A program made the position numbers and the translations under genes. A stretch of 45,929 nucleotides of DNA from Chitinophagales bacterium (GTDB taxonomy: Bacteria > Bacteroidota > Bacteroidia > Chitinophagales > Chitinophagaceae): assembly GCA_015654595.1 (NCBI GenBank), contig JAATGQ010000194.1, forward strand, positions 1 through 45,929, written 5' to 3'. The notes beneath the pieces were generated by a model that worked only from the letters and a program-made list of their open reading frames with translations, did no database searches and was not told where the DNA came from. The first letter of the stretch is position 1; each line of letters starts with the position of its first letter. Shown here piece by piece: positions 1-9,013 of the stretch.

Positions 1-966
1 GTAGCAGAAGCAGCAGCAGCCTATGTGATAAAGAAGACGCAGGAAGCCGGCTCTCTGCCGGAGGTGACCACCCTGCTTTCAGACGTGTTGCCCGCAGAAC
101 TGCCCGCTGCCGCCGAAGCGCTTATCCACCAGGTCAACAACCTGGCCGCGGCCAGCGGCGATGTCGTCCGGCTGATGGAAGTCATCCCGGGACTTGTTTC
201 TGTCAGCCGCTATGGGAACGTTCGGAAGACCGACGCCGACCAGGTTCTCGATATCCTCGACAGCATGATCACCCGCGTATGTATCAGCCTGCCAGCCACG
301 ACATCGGGTATCGACGAGGAATCTGCCGGCCGCCTGGCCGATCTGTTTTATAAGATGAACGACTCTATCAACCTGCTGCAGCGAGAGTCGTTCAGCCAGT
401 CATGGAAACAGGCCTTGCAGTTGATCGCAGGCCACGAGCAGACCGCGCCTTTACTGGCGGGTTATTCCACACGTCTGCTGGCCGATCAGAAAGTGCTGCA
501 GGGCGAAACACTGGTCCGCGCCTTTTCTTATGCCATGTCCACCGCAGGCGCGCCTTCCGCAGCAGCGGCCTGGCTCGAAGGCTTTCTGAAAGGAAGCGGC
601 TCGCTGCTGCTGGTAGACCAGGGACTCTGGGAAGTCGTCAACAACTGGGTATCCCAGCTGGACGAAGACTCCTTTACGCTGCTGCTGCCACTGCTGCGAA
701 GAGCGTTCTCTCATTTCACACAACCGGAAAGAAAAAAGCTCGGCGAAAAAGTAAAGACCGGTCACAAGGGTTCGGCCCTGGCCGTCTCGGATGTGCCATT
801 CGATACAGACCGCGCCCAAAGCGGATTGCCGATCGTGCTGCGGCTGCTTGAGCTTTCGTCCAGACTAAACGCCGCCAGCCTGCCGCAGCAACACAACCAG
901 GCATCCGGCGCTCCGCCGCCGCCATCCTTTTCTTCAACATCAAACGATCCTCCACATGAACAATGA
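1..966 (+). CDS. DUF5682 family protein, C-terminal part (5' end outside window)
   Basis: The frame is open from base 1 with no stop, so the gene starts upstream; a GTG at 25 is in frame but is unlikely to be the true start. About 321 residues are visible, largely alpha-helical and Leu/Ala-rich, ending in a Pro/Ser-rich tail (APPPPSFSSTS). The helical pattern and the overlapping VWA gene match the C-terminal half of DUF5682 proteins, which are encoded with MoxR AAA+ ATPases, SWIM zinc-finger proteins and VWA proteins in NTP-dependent conflict or chaperone-like clusters. The stop overlaps the next gene by 11 bases, implying translational coupling. The molecular function of DUF5682 is unknown. 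The family call rests on resemblance plus context; the rest of the cluster should lie upstream of the window. Confidence 0.6.
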   Translation, partial: VAEAAAAYVIKKTQEAGSLPEVTTLLSDVLPAELPAAAEALIHQVNNLAAASGDVVRLMEVIPGLVSVSRYGNVRKTDADQVLDILDSMITRVCISLPATTSGIDEESAGRLADLFYKMNDSINLLQRESFSQSWKQALQLIAGHEQTAPLLAGYSTRLLADQKVLQGETLVRAFSYAMSTAGAPSAAAAWLEGFLKGSGSLLLVDQGLWEVVNNWVSQLDEDSFTLLLPLLRRAFSHFTQPERKKLGEKVKTGHKGSALAVSDVPFDTDRAQSGLPIVLRLLELSSRLNAASLPQQHNQASGAPPPPSFSSTSNDPPHEQ

Positions 967-2119
967 TCAGAATACCAACGGCATCGACGAATCCGCCCTC
1001 CGCAAATGGAGATTGATCCTCGGCGGCAACAACAACGACGGCACCAATTTTCCGCTGCAGGCGTCCGACCTGGCTATTGACAAAGTCCTCGAAGCGCTCT
1101 ACGATAGCGACCGAACGGGCGGGCTCGGCTCCTCCTCACCCAACGTAGCCCGGTGGCTCGGAGACATCCGCTCTTTTTTTCCTTCTTCCGTCGTACAGGT
1201 AATGCAAAAAGATGCGCTGCAACGGCTCAACCTGACGCAGATGCTGACGGAAAAGGAAATGCTCGAAAACGTCGAAGCTGATGTCCACCTCGTCGCGACA
1301 TTGATGACGCTAAGCCATGTCATCCTGGAAAAGACAAAGGACACGGCTCGCCAGGTCGTTCGGAAGGTCGTCGACCAGCTGCTGCAAAAGCTGGCACAGC
1401 CGATGCAGCAGGCGATCACTGGCAGTCTCAATCGCAGCGTCCGCAATCGCCGGCCAAGACACAACGAGATCAACTGGCACGAGACCATCAAAAAGAACCT
1501 GAAACACTATCAACCTGAATATAAAACGATCATCCCCGAAACCCGAATCGGCTATGGCCGTAAAAGAAGTTCGTTAAAAGATATCGTGCTTTGCCTGGAT
1601 CAGAGCGGATCGATGGGCGCTTCTGTTGTCTACTCCGGGATCTTTGGCTCGGTGATGGCTTCGATCCCTTCGGTAAAAACAAAGATGGTCGTCTTCGACA
1701 CCGCCGTTGCCGATCTCACCGAAGACCTGACCGATCCGGTCGAACTGTTGTTTGGCGTACAGCTTGGCGGCGGGACCGACATCCAGCGAGCGCTGACCTA
1801 TTGCCAGCAGATCATTACGCGGCCGTCCGACACCGTTATGGTTCTTATCACCGACCTCTATGAAGGCGGCGACGTCACGAAGATGCGGACAAAAGCCGCA
1901 GAGATCGTCGAGTCCGGCGTTCTGCTGATCGTATTGCTGGCGCTCAACGACGATGGGGCGCCAGGCTATGACCACTCCAATGCACAATTTCTGTCCAACC
2001 TGGGGGTTCCTGTATTCGCCTGTTCGCCGGATAAATTCCCTGACCTGATGGCCGCGGCTCTGAGCAAACAGGATATTACCCTCTGGGCTGCAAAAGAGGA
2101 CCTTGCATTAAAAAAATAG
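956..2119 (+). CDS. VWA domain protein of MoxR-VWA type
   Basis: This 387-residue soluble protein has an N-terminal helical region (about 1-200) and a C-terminal von Willebrand factor A domain (about 205-375). The metal-ion-dependent adhesion site looks complete: DQSGS gives Asp215, Ser217 and Ser219, GGGTD supplies Thr274, and LITDLYEG supplies Asp300. No signal peptide or membrane segment is seen, so it should act in the cytoplasm. Such proteins usually partner a MoxR AAA+ ATPase, with the VWA domain recruiting substrate through a bound divalent metal. The ATG at 956 lies inside the end of the DUF5682 gene. The MoxR ATPase itself is not in the window. The VWA call is secure; membership of the DUF5682/MoxR system is inferred from context. 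Confidence 0.85.
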   Translation: MNNDQNTNGIDESALRKWRLILGGNNNDGTNFPLQASDLAIDKVLEALYDSDRTGGLGSSSPNVARWLGDIRSFFPSSVVQVMQKDALQRLNLTQMLTEKEMLENVEADVHLVATLMTLSHVILEKTKDTARQVVRKVVDQLLQKLAQPMQQAITGSLNRSVRNRRPRHNEINWHETIKKNLKHYQPEYKTIIPETRIGYGRKRSSLKDIVLCLDQSGSMGASVVYSGIFGSVMASIPSVKTKMVVFDTAVADLTEDLTDPVELLFGVQLGGGTDIQRALTYCQQIITRPSDTVMVLITDLYEGGDVTKMRTKAAEIVESGVLLIVLLALNDDGAPGYDHSNAQFLSNLGVPVFACSPDKFPDLMAAALSKQDITLWAAKEDLALKK

Positions 2120-2245
2120 ATTGTACCTCACCTTGACCAGCTTGGAGCCTGGTTATTTAATCTAAAAATGCGTTAAAATAATGGCTTTCAAATGGCACGC
2201 TTGTTGCCTTACAAAGGTATTCCTTCAACCTAAATCATTACGACT

Positions 2246-2518
2246 ATGGAAAGGATAAAGAAAATGCGAATGGCATTTTGTAAATACCTTTACGAGATAG
2301 CCAAAGAAAAGAATTTAACGATAGAAGATATTGTCAAAAAGACGAATCGTTCGTATACTGAAGTAAAAAAGATACTGGAAGGTCTTATTTCTCCCTCTTT
2401 TGACGACCTGCTGGTTATTGCAGATCTTTTGGACATACACGTTACTTTGAACGTGGAAATCCCGCTTGGGCACAAAAAGATCGCCCGGATGATCTCTTTG
2501 TCTTCCGGTAAAAAATAA
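2246..2518 (+). CDS. Small XRE-type helix-turn-helix regulator
   Basis: This 90-residue basic protein has a central helix-turn-helix of the Cro/C1 type, about residues 25-65: LTIEDIVKKTNRSYTEVKKI followed by LEGLISPSFDDLLVIADLLD. The protein is little more than this DNA-binding domain. It lies 126 bases after the VWA gene and 127 bases before jetA, on the same strand, so it may regulate either module or both. No toxin-like partner is adjacent, which argues against a simple toxin-antitoxin pair. The surrounding intergenic DNA is more AT-rich than the neighbouring genes. The DNA-binding role is likely; the target is unknown. Confidence 0.75.
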   Translation: MERIKKMRMAFCKYLYEIAKEKNLTIEDIVKKTNRSYTEVKKILEGLISPSFDDLLVIADLLDIHVTLNVEIPLGHKKIARMISLSSGKK

Positions 2519-2645
2519 GGAGCTTTTGTTTTCAACAATCATCTTGCTTTTTTCCCCAATAGCGGTTTTTTTTATCCCCAACAGCAGGAGGGACGGGGGT
2601 TTTTATCGGCTGAATCGATAATTTAGACCCTTAACGATAGTGCTG

Positions 2646-4112
2646 ATGGCAATAGCAGATATATCCTATTTATTTGGATCCTCCCCCGCAGTTCAGATCA
2701 TCCGGATGCGCAACGCAGAATGGGTGGTACCCTTCCTTTTTAAAGCCTTCAAGACAGAGAATGTCCTTTCTTTGCCCGAACCCCGTTTGATCAGTCTGCT
2801 CTCGGAAGAGCTGCGCAATCACTCGGATGGAATGGAGGATCTGGAGGAAGCCCGTATTGAATTTGGAGAGGACGAAGAAAGCAGGTCCCGGAAGTATTTA
2901 CTCAACTGGGTCCAACGCAGACTATTGCAGGACTTTCCTGACGAGGATGCGGTCACGCAATACCAGCTTAGCACGCATACGGAGAAGATCTTTCAATGGC
3001 TGCAGAGTCTGGAAAAGCGGCAGTTCGTAGGAACGGAGAGCAGGTTCCGGTTTCTCTTCCAGACTTTACGTGAAATGGTCGAATACACGGAAGACGACAG
3101 TACGAAGCGGCTCGAAGAACTTAAAAACAGAAAAGCGGAGATCGATAAGGAGATCAAACGGATCGAGATGGGCTTCAAACCCGAGATCTATACCAACGCA
3201 CAGATCCGCGAACGCCTGGAATGGTTTACCCGTCTCAGCCACGAACTGCTCAGTGACTTCAGGGAAGTAGAAGACAACTTTAAATATATCCATCGTCATA
3301 TTGTAGAACAACATACCAAGGCGGAAAAAAACAAAGGCGCAATCGTCGGATACGCCTTCGAAGCCTACGATGCCCTGCGCAAAAGCGACCAGGGTAAAAG
3401 CTTTTATGCCTTCTGGGATTTTCTCGTATCCCGCGAAGGCCAGGAAGAATGGCGTCTCCTCACCGATCAGCTGCTGCAGCTGCTGGCTGACCGCAGCATC
3501 GAAAGCGACGGCGACTTTGTCCAGAATATAAAATCACTTCTTCTCCAGCAGGGCCGCAGCGTCTATGAAGCCAATGATAAGATGGCCGAGAAGCTAAGCC
3601 GTATCATCACCGAAAAGGAGATCGCGAGACACCGCCGGCTCAGACAACAGATCGGCAGCATCAAAGAACTGGTCTTTCAGTTCATGGATGACGAAATGCC
3701 GAACTGCGGTATACAATTCGATCAGCCCGCGCCCATCCGGATGGCGATGGAAAGAAAACTCAACCTCTCCGAAAAGCAGGGTACGGCCATCATGAAGCAG
3801 CCCGCCAACGCAGAGGAAAAGGTCGAGGATCTGGAAAGATTCGGCCGGCTGCTCAGCGCCAAACATATCGACAAGAAAAAGCTTTGGGAAAACGTGGAAT
3901 CGGTTCTTGCCAAAAAGACCACAGCAACGCTGTCGGAAATCATCGAGACAAGCGGCTTGCAGCACGGCGTCGCCGAAGTCGTTAGCTATTTTAGTTTTAT
4001 CCGGGAAAAAGCAACCCGCGTACAGGCGATGCAGGAGATCTCTGAACTGATCCCATTAAACGAAGACAAAACTCAATTTATCGAAGTCCCTTACCTGCTT
4101 TTTAGTAAGTAG
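2646..4112 (+). CDS. jetA: JetA-like DUF3375 protein, kleisin subunit of a Wadjet-type SMC complex
   Basis: This 488-residue protein opens with the pattern typical of DUF3375: a short helix, then RMRNAEWVVPFLFKAFK, the leader segment of JetA. A long charged coiled-coil region follows (about residues 145-225), and winged-helix-like segments lie near the C terminus. In Wadjet (JetABCD, also called EptABCD or MksBEFG) this kleisin-like subunit bridges the JetC heads and binds JetB. Its length agrees with known JetA proteins of roughly 480-500 residues. The ATG at 2646 is preferred; a GTG two codons upstream gives nearly the same protein. jetB begins 22 bases after the stop on the same strand, so the three genes form an operon. 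Confidence 0.85.
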   Translation: MAIADISYLFGSSPAVQIIRMRNAEWVVPFLFKAFKTENVLSLPEPRLISLLSEELRNHSDGMEDLEEARIEFGEDEESRSRKYLLNWVQRRLLQDFPDEDAVTQYQLSTHTEKIFQWLQSLEKRQFVGTESRFRFLFQTLREMVEYTEDDSTKRLEELKNRKAEIDKEIKRIEMGFKPEIYTNAQIRERLEWFTRLSHELLSDFREVEDNFKYIHRHIVEQHTKAEKNKGAIVGYAFEAYDALRKSDQGKSFYAFWDFLVSREGQEEWRLLTDQLLQLLADRSIESDGDFVQNIKSLLLQQGRSVYEANDKMAEKLSRIITEKEIARHRRLRQQIGSIKELVFQFMDDEMPNCGIQFDQPAPIRMAMERKLNLSEKQGTAIMKQPANAEEKVEDLERFGRLLSAKHIDKKKLWENVESVLAKKTTATLSEIIETSGLQHGVAEVVSYFSFIREKATRVQAMQEISELIPLNEDKTQFIEVPYLLFSK

Positions 4113-4134
4113 GGGAATCAAAGAAGAACATAGT

Positions 4135-4722
4135 ATGGCAGATAAAGCATCCTTATTACCCTTCACCCCGGTTTTGATCAAACTCCTGAAAGGGCCGGTC
4201 GAATACCTGGAAAAATCTTCCTGGGAACAGCTGCTTACCTATCAGGCCGAGCTGACGCGATTTCTGCAGCAGCTTGGGCTGACGCTTGTCCTTGAAAAGG
4301 ACGATGGCTACGCCTATCTCGAACAGACAAAGCTCGACGAAGAAGAGAACGTCGCAGGCTGGGTGCGGCGTATCCAGTTGGGTTATGAAGAAAGTATCCT
4401 GCTGGTCCTGCTTCGGGATATGATGGCCGAGTTTGAAGTAGGGGAGGCCTCGACCCGCGAGTTGGTAAAAAAGAGAAGAGAAATAAAAGAATATGCCGAA
4501 CTGTTTTTCAAGGAAAATCCAAGCCGGGTCAAATTCATTCGAGACCTGGACCGATTGATCGACCGTGCAGAAGAAATGGACTTCCTCGAAAAAGTAGAAA
4601 ACAGCGACCTGGTGGACGAACAGAAGTTCAGGATCAAGAAGATCATAAAAGCCAGGGTAGACAACGAAATTTTGGAAAACTTCAAACAACAACTCACCGA
4701 ACATGCAGCTGGGCGTATTTAG
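4135..4722 (+). CDS. jetB: JetB-like DUF4194 protein, KITE/MukE-like subunit
   Basis: The 195-residue acidic protein fits DUF4194. The central segment GWVRRIQLGYEESILLVLLR resembles the winged-helix dimer core of MukE/JetB KITE proteins. It should bind the JetA kleisin and help control opening of the SMC ring. It sits between jetA (22-base gap) and jetC, whose ATG at 4703 lies 20 bases inside the jetB 3' end, so translation of the two is probably coupled and stoichiometric. The length is close to that of known JetB proteins. No membrane segments are present. Confidence 0.82.
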   Translation: MADKASLLPFTPVLIKLLKGPVEYLEKSSWEQLLTYQAELTRFLQQLGLTLVLEKDDGYAYLEQTKLDEEENVAGWVRRIQLGYEESILLVLLRDMMAEFEVGEASTRELVKKRREIKEYAELFFKENPSRVKFIRDLDRLIDRAEEMDFLEKVENSDLVDEQKFRIKKIIKARVDNEILENFKQQLTEHAAGRI

Positions 4723-7700
4723 TACCGATGAAAATAAATCCGGCTTCCGACTGCAGTATATGGAGCTGTACAACTGGGGCACCTTCGACGAACACGTCTG
4801 GAAGATAACCCCCGGCGGCGAAACCTCTCTGCTTACCGGGGCCAATGGCAGCGGGAAGACGACTTTTGTAGACGCACTGTTGACCCTGATCGTTCCCGAA
4901 AAGAAATATCGTTTCTATAACCAGTCTTCCGGCAGCGAAAAGAAAGGGGACCGCACGGAAGAAACATACGTGATGGGCGGCTACGGCAGCGTTCACACGG
5001 AAAGCGGACAGGGCAGCAAAACGCTTTACCTCCGGGAAAACAAAGACCAGGCCTACAGCATTCTTCTGGCCCACTTCGCAAACGAAGCGGACCAGTCGGT
5101 CACGCTCTTCCAGGTTCGCTGGTTTAGCGGCAGCGATATGCGACGCATCTTTGCCATTGCACATAAGCCGCTGCATATAGAGGAAAACTTTAAGCCGTTC
5201 GATTTAAACGGCGCATGGCGCAAAAGGATCGATCAGCAATTCAATAAGGGCAGCCGTAAACAGGTCGAATGGTTTGACTCCGCCAACAAATACGCGCAGC
5301 GGATGGTCGACGTGATGGGAATGCAAAGTATGCAGGCCCTTAGCCTCTTTAACCAAACAATGGGGATCAAGGTCCTTGGTGACCTCAACGAGTTTATCCG
5401 GAGCAATATGCTCGAGCCGCGGAATATGGAACAGGAATTCCAGGAGCTGAAGAAACACCTTTCTACACTTACCTACGCCCAGCGCAATATCGAAAAGTCG
5501 GAAGAACAGATCCGGCTGTTGAAGCCCCTGTCCAAACACTTTGTTGCGTTCAAAGAAGAAACCGATCTCGGCGCGCAGGCCCGTCAGGAAATGGACGTCG
5601 CCAAAGTCTGGAAAAGCTATTGCAAATACCATCTGCTTGATAACCGCCTTCATGAACTGCAGCAGGACACGGACGCGGCAAAACGTCAGTCCGAACATTA
5701 CCGGGTAAAGATCGACGCCCTTCGCGAAGAAGAGCGCCAGACCCTGAACCAGCTTGAACAAAACAAAGCCGGACAAAGGCTCCAGCAACTACAGAAAGAC
5801 AAGGAGACCCTCGAACAGCAGGTCTGGGAAGCCGAACAATCCCTGAAGAAATTCTCGGAATGGTGCCAGCTGCTAAAGCTGGAAGAGACCGCACCAAATG
5901 ATGAAGCAGCCTATCTTCGGATAAAGAGAGAAGTCGACAAGGTCGATAAAAGATTGGCCAATGACATCCGGATGAACAACGAGGACCTCTACGAAGCGCA
6001 GGACCGGCAGAAAAAAGCAGCCGAACAGAAAAAGACCATCGAAGGGGAGTTAAATGTATTGCTCCAAAGCAGGAACAACATTCCCGCTCACCTGATCGGT
6101 GTCCGCCGCGAACTTTGTAACGAGTTGAAGCTGGACGAAGAAGATCTCCCGTTTGCAGGTGAACTGATGCAGGTCAGAAACGACTCGATGGACTGGCAGC
6201 CGGCCCTCGAAAAACTGCTCAACTCGCTTTCGCTGCGGATGCTGGTACCCGACAGGCATTATCGACGGGTGAACCGCTATGTCAACAGCACCAATCTGAA
6301 TACAAGACTGGTCTACAACCTTGTCAAGGACATCGCGCTGCAACAACATGCCGACGATGGGACCGTCTGGCATAAACTGGATTTTCATCCCGAACATCCA
6401 CTAAGCGGCTGGGTCAGCCAGCAGATCATCCAGCAATACAACTATAGCTGCGTCGATAATGAAAAGACGCTGGAAAGATTCGACAGGGCCATTACGATCC
6501 AGGGCCTGATCAAAAGCAGGGATCGCCACGAAAAAGACGATCGCCCGCAACGCAGCGATGCCAGCCGTTTCGTAATGGGCTGGAACAACGAAAAGAAAAA
6601 GGAAGCGCTGCAATACCGAAGGTCACAGCTGGTCACGGAAAAAGACCAGGCCGACGAAGCGCTGCAACGCGCCGCCCACCGGGGTAACCGCCTGCAGGAA
6701 CAGGTCTTCGCCGTCAAAAATATCCGCGAACACGACGATTTTAAAAGCATCGATGTCGCGACGCTTCAACAGGAGATCCACCGGGTGGAAGAACAAGCCG
6801 GTAAGCTGAAAAAAGGAAGCGATCAGCTAAAAGCCGTTACGCAGCAGCTGGAAGAGATCCGCCAGCAGCTGGTCGACCTTCAGACCGAAAAAGATCAGCT
6901 GGTAAAGAAAATTACGCTGCTCGAACACGATCTGAATACCCGGGAAAGGGAAAGACAGGAATTGAGCGCTTTCGTCCAGCACCTGCAGGAAGAGGACAAG
7001 GACCTGCTGCTGCAGTTCCAGCAGAAACATGGCCAGCTGTTGAATGAAGAACATTTGTCGCTGGATAATGTCGACGATATCCATCACCAGCTGACCGAAA
7101 AGACCGGGCAGGCTGCAAAACAGCACGAAGAAAACGCAGCCAAAGAAGGCCGGGAAGTAGACCGCACGATCAATAAGATAAAGAATCCGCCGCTGGAGGT
7201 GTTGCAGCGCTTTACCGACTGGGCTGCCGATGTGCAGCAGCTGCCTTCGGAAAGGGAGTATGCAGGCGAATATGTGGAATGGCTGGAAAAACTGGAGACG
7301 GAAAACCTGCCGCATTTTAAAAAGGATTTCGAACGCCTGCTCCACGATACAGCGGTGATCAAAATGGGCGTGCTGAACGAAGAGCTGGAAAGCTGGGAAC
7401 GGAAGATAAAGAACAGCATTACGACGCTGAACCAGTCCCTCGGCGGCATCAACTTTAACCGCCTCCCGGATACCTATATCCAGCTGGGGATACGCCCGGT
7501 TACCGATACCGTCATCAAGGAGTTTCGCTCGCACCTGCTGAACGCGCTTCCACAGGCGGCCGACTGGCAGCTGAACAGCTTCGAGGACAAAGCCCTGCAC
7601 TTCAAACAGAACGTCCAAAGCTTTATCGATACCCTCGACGCCAGCGAAGCCTACCGCAACCGCGTACTCGATGTCCGCAACTGGTTTGAGTTCTGGGCCG

Positions 7701-8104
7701 ACGAAAAGTTCCGGGAAACCAACGAGCTGAAGAAGACCTATCGCCAGATGGGCCAGCTTTCGGGTGGGGAAAAGGCACAGTTGACCTATACCATTCTTTG
7801 TAGTGCGATCGCCTACCAGTTTGGTATCACCCGCGAGGGACGCAATTCTAAAAGTCTCCGGTTCATTGCTGTCGATGAAAGCTTTAGCAACCAGGATGAG
7901 GAAAAAGCAACCTATCTGATGGAACTGTGCAAACAGCTGCATCTTCAACTGCTGGTCGTTACCCCCAGCGACAAGATCCAGATCGTCGAGAATTTCATCG
8001 CACACGTCCATCTTGTTCAGCGCGTGAATAACCGACACAGTATCCTGTTCAATATGACCAGGAAAGAACTCCGTGAAAAGAAGGATTTGTTGGTTGCCGA
8101 CTAG
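4703..8104 (+). CDS. jetC: JetC-like SMC/SbcC-type ATPase of a Wadjet-type complex
   Basis: This 1133-residue ABC-type SMC ATPase has a Walker A near the N terminus (GANGSGKTT, residues 46-54), two long coiled-coil arms (about 280-480 and 660-870) around a hinge-like middle, then the signature QLSGGEKAQL from residue 1018 and Walker B FIAVDE with Asp1058 and Glu1059. All ATPase motifs appear intact, so it should hydrolyse ATP and extrude DNA loops as JetC does. The frame runs without interruption to a TAG at 8104. The expected fourth gene, jetD (DUF3322-DUF2220, a topoisomerase VI-like nuclease), does not follow; a hairpin terminator does. Alternatives such as SbcC or MukB are less likely given the DUF3375-DUF4194 partners. 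Confidence 0.88.
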   Translation: MQLGVFSTDENKSGFRLQYMELYNWGTFDEHVWKITPGGETSLLTGANGSGKTTFVDALLTLIVPEKKYRFYNQSSGSEKKGDRTEETYVMGGYGSVHTESGQGSKTLYLRENKDQAYSILLAHFANEADQSVTLFQVRWFSGSDMRRIFAIAHKPLHIEENFKPFDLNGAWRKRIDQQFNKGSRKQVEWFDSANKYAQRMVDVMGMQSMQALSLFNQTMGIKVLGDLNEFIRSNMLEPRNMEQEFQELKKHLSTLTYAQRNIEKSEEQIRLLKPLSKHFVAFKEETDLGAQARQEMDVAKVWKSYCKYHLLDNRLHELQQDTDAAKRQSEHYRVKIDALREEERQTLNQLEQNKAGQRLQQLQKDKETLEQQVWEAEQSLKKFSEWCQLLKLEETAPNDEAAYLRIKREVDKVDKRLANDIRMNNEDLYEAQDRQKKAAEQKKTIEGELNVLLQSRNNIPAHLIGVRRELCNELKLDEEDLPFAGELMQVRNDSMDWQPALEKLLNSLSLRMLVPDRHYRRVNRYVNSTNLNTRLVYNLVKDIALQQHADDGTVWHKLDFHPEHPLSGWVSQQIIQQYNYSCVDNEKTLERFDRAITIQGLIKSRDRHEKDDRPQRSDASRFVMGWNNEKKKEALQYRRSQLVTEKDQADEALQRAAHRGNRLQEQVFAVKNIREHDDFKSIDVATLQQEIHRVEEQAGKLKKGSDQLKAVTQQLEEIRQQLVDLQTEKDQLVKKITLLEHDLNTRERERQELSAFVQHLQEEDKDLLLQFQQKHGQLLNEEHLSLDNVDDIHHQLTEKTGQAAKQHEENAAKEGREVDRTINKIKNPPLEVLQRFTDWAADVQQLPSEREYAGEYVEWLEKLETENLPHFKKDFERLLHDTAVIKMGVLNEELESWERKIKNSITTLNQSLGGINFNRLPDTYIQLGIRPVTDTVIKEFRSHLLNALPQAADWQLNSFEDKALHFKQNVQSFIDTLDASEAYRNRVLDVRNWFEFWADEKFRETNELKKTYRQMGQLSGGEKAQLTYTILCSAIAYQFGITREGRNSKSLRFIAVDESFSNQDEEKATYLMELCKQLHLQLLVVTPSDKIQIVENFIAHVHLVQRVNNRHSILFNMTRKELREKKDLLVAD

Positions 8105-8140
8105 GCTGATCCGTAGGTAAAAGACTAATAACCAAGAGAA

Positions 8141-8195
8141 AACCCATAGCGCTGTCTTTTTTTGTTAATGAATGGACACGGCGCTGGGTTTTTTT
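8141..8195 (+). terminator. Hairpin terminator after jetC
   Basis: The left arm at 8141-8156 (AACCCATAGCGCTGTC) pairs with the right arm at 8175-8190 (GACACGGCGCTGGGTT) with two small bulges. A run of T follows at 8189-8195 and another lies in the loop. This ends the jetABC operon 37 bases after the stop and argues that no fourth operon gene was ever read through here in the present arrangement. It also covers the upstream candidate start codons of the next gene, which supports the later start at 8210. Confidence 0.7.
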
Positions 8196-8209
8196 CTATT
8201 TTTAAGGAG

Positions 8210-8923
8210 ATGAAGTCCGGAAAGTATATCCTATTCGCCTTGCTAGCCCTCTTGTCGGTACGGCTTAGTTTTGCACAGATCGAGACCGATTCGAGTTTTT
8301 CACTGCTGATCAACAACAGTTTCAGTTATACCCACGCCCAGGATATACACATCAACAAGTGGTTGAGCAAGTACGGTTATCAAACCATTCCCCGCGTCCC
8401 CTGCAGCTATAACTTTGAGTTGTCGGCTATCCCATCCGGCTCGAGGCTTTTGTATGATATCCAGTTGTCGACGATCACCGACGTCAGAAATCTCAGCACG
8501 TTTAATATTACGGCAGGTCTTTATGACGCCATTATAAAAACACCCTCCTTTTTATTTTACGGCGGCGCCAATGTCGGGTTCCATAGCGAGATCATCACCA
8601 TCAACGGGAATATCCCCCCCGAATACCGACAGCTGGCGGATAACCACACATCACTTGCCCTTAGACGTATCGGTTTTGCAATCGACCCAGGCCTGAAAGC
8701 CATGTGGCTCCCGATCCGGATCGGGAATGTACAGATAGGCGCTTATGGCGGACTGAGCTATGCGCTTGCGCTCAATTCGGGGTGGAAGCTGGGCTATTAT
8801 AACAATAACCACGGAAAATACAGCCGCTTCAGACCCCTGGGGAAACCCGCCGACCAGCTAAAAGTCAGCGAACATGGTTTCTCGGTAACGATGGGACTAA
8901 GCATACGGATCAAGGTCCTGTAA
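8210..8923 (+). CDS. Secreted beta-barrel-like outer-membrane protein, unknown function
   Basis: The 237-residue protein starts with a clear Sec signal peptide: Met-Lys-Ser-Gly-Lys, a hydrophobic stretch, and a likely cleavage after SFAQ near residue 23. The mature part is rich in alternating hydrophobic/polar strands and aromatic residues and ends in a strand-like GFSVTMGLSIRIKVL, as in outer-membrane barrels of about eight to ten strands. I do not recognise a named family. The ATG at 8210 is chosen because the signal peptide starts there and in-frame starts at 8162 and 8168 lie inside the preceding terminator hairpin. A TATTTTTA element at 8197-8204 could be its -7 box. It appears independent of jetABC. 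Confidence 0.65.
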   Translation: MKSGKYILFALLALLSVRLSFAQIETDSSFSLLINNSFSYTHAQDIHINKWLSKYGYQTIPRVPCSYNFELSAIPSGSRLLYDIQLSTITDVRNLSTFNITAGLYDAIIKTPSFLFYGGANVGFHSEIITINGNIPPEYRQLADNHTSLALRRIGFAIDPGLKAMWLPIRIGNVQIGAYGGLSYALALNSGWKLGYYNNNHGKYSRFRPLGKPADQLKVSEHGFSVTMGLSIRIKVL

Positions 8924-8966
8924 ATCAATAGATAGTATAGATCAACGACTTGATCCGTTTCCCATT

Positions 8967-8995
8967 AAAAGACCATATTGGGAATATGGTCTTTT
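8967..8995. terminator. Bidirectional hairpin terminator
   Basis: A perfect inverted repeat, AAAAGACCATATT then a GGG loop then AATATGGTCTTTT, lies between the convergent outer-membrane protein gene (ends 8923) and the glucosidase gene (ends 9014). The arms supply T runs in both directions, so it can terminate both genes. Confidence 0.8.
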
Positions 8996-9013
8996 ACCCC
9001 CCATTTTGTATTT

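Noticed and set aside
1..24. CAG/GCA-rich start of the window as a trinucleotide repeat
   Set aside because: It reads in frame as Ala-rich coding sequence continuous with the DUF5682 gene.
6827..8038. Long open frame (403 codons) on the minus strand
   Set aside because: It is fully antisense to the conserved ATPase end of jetC, including the signature and Walker B motifs; its composition is that of a mirrored coiled-coil frame and it resembles no family.
8162..8923. Secreted protein after jetC considered as a diverged JetD
   Set aside because: It has a signal peptide and beta-barrel-like strands, is far shorter than JetD (about 400 residues), and is separated from jetC by a terminator.
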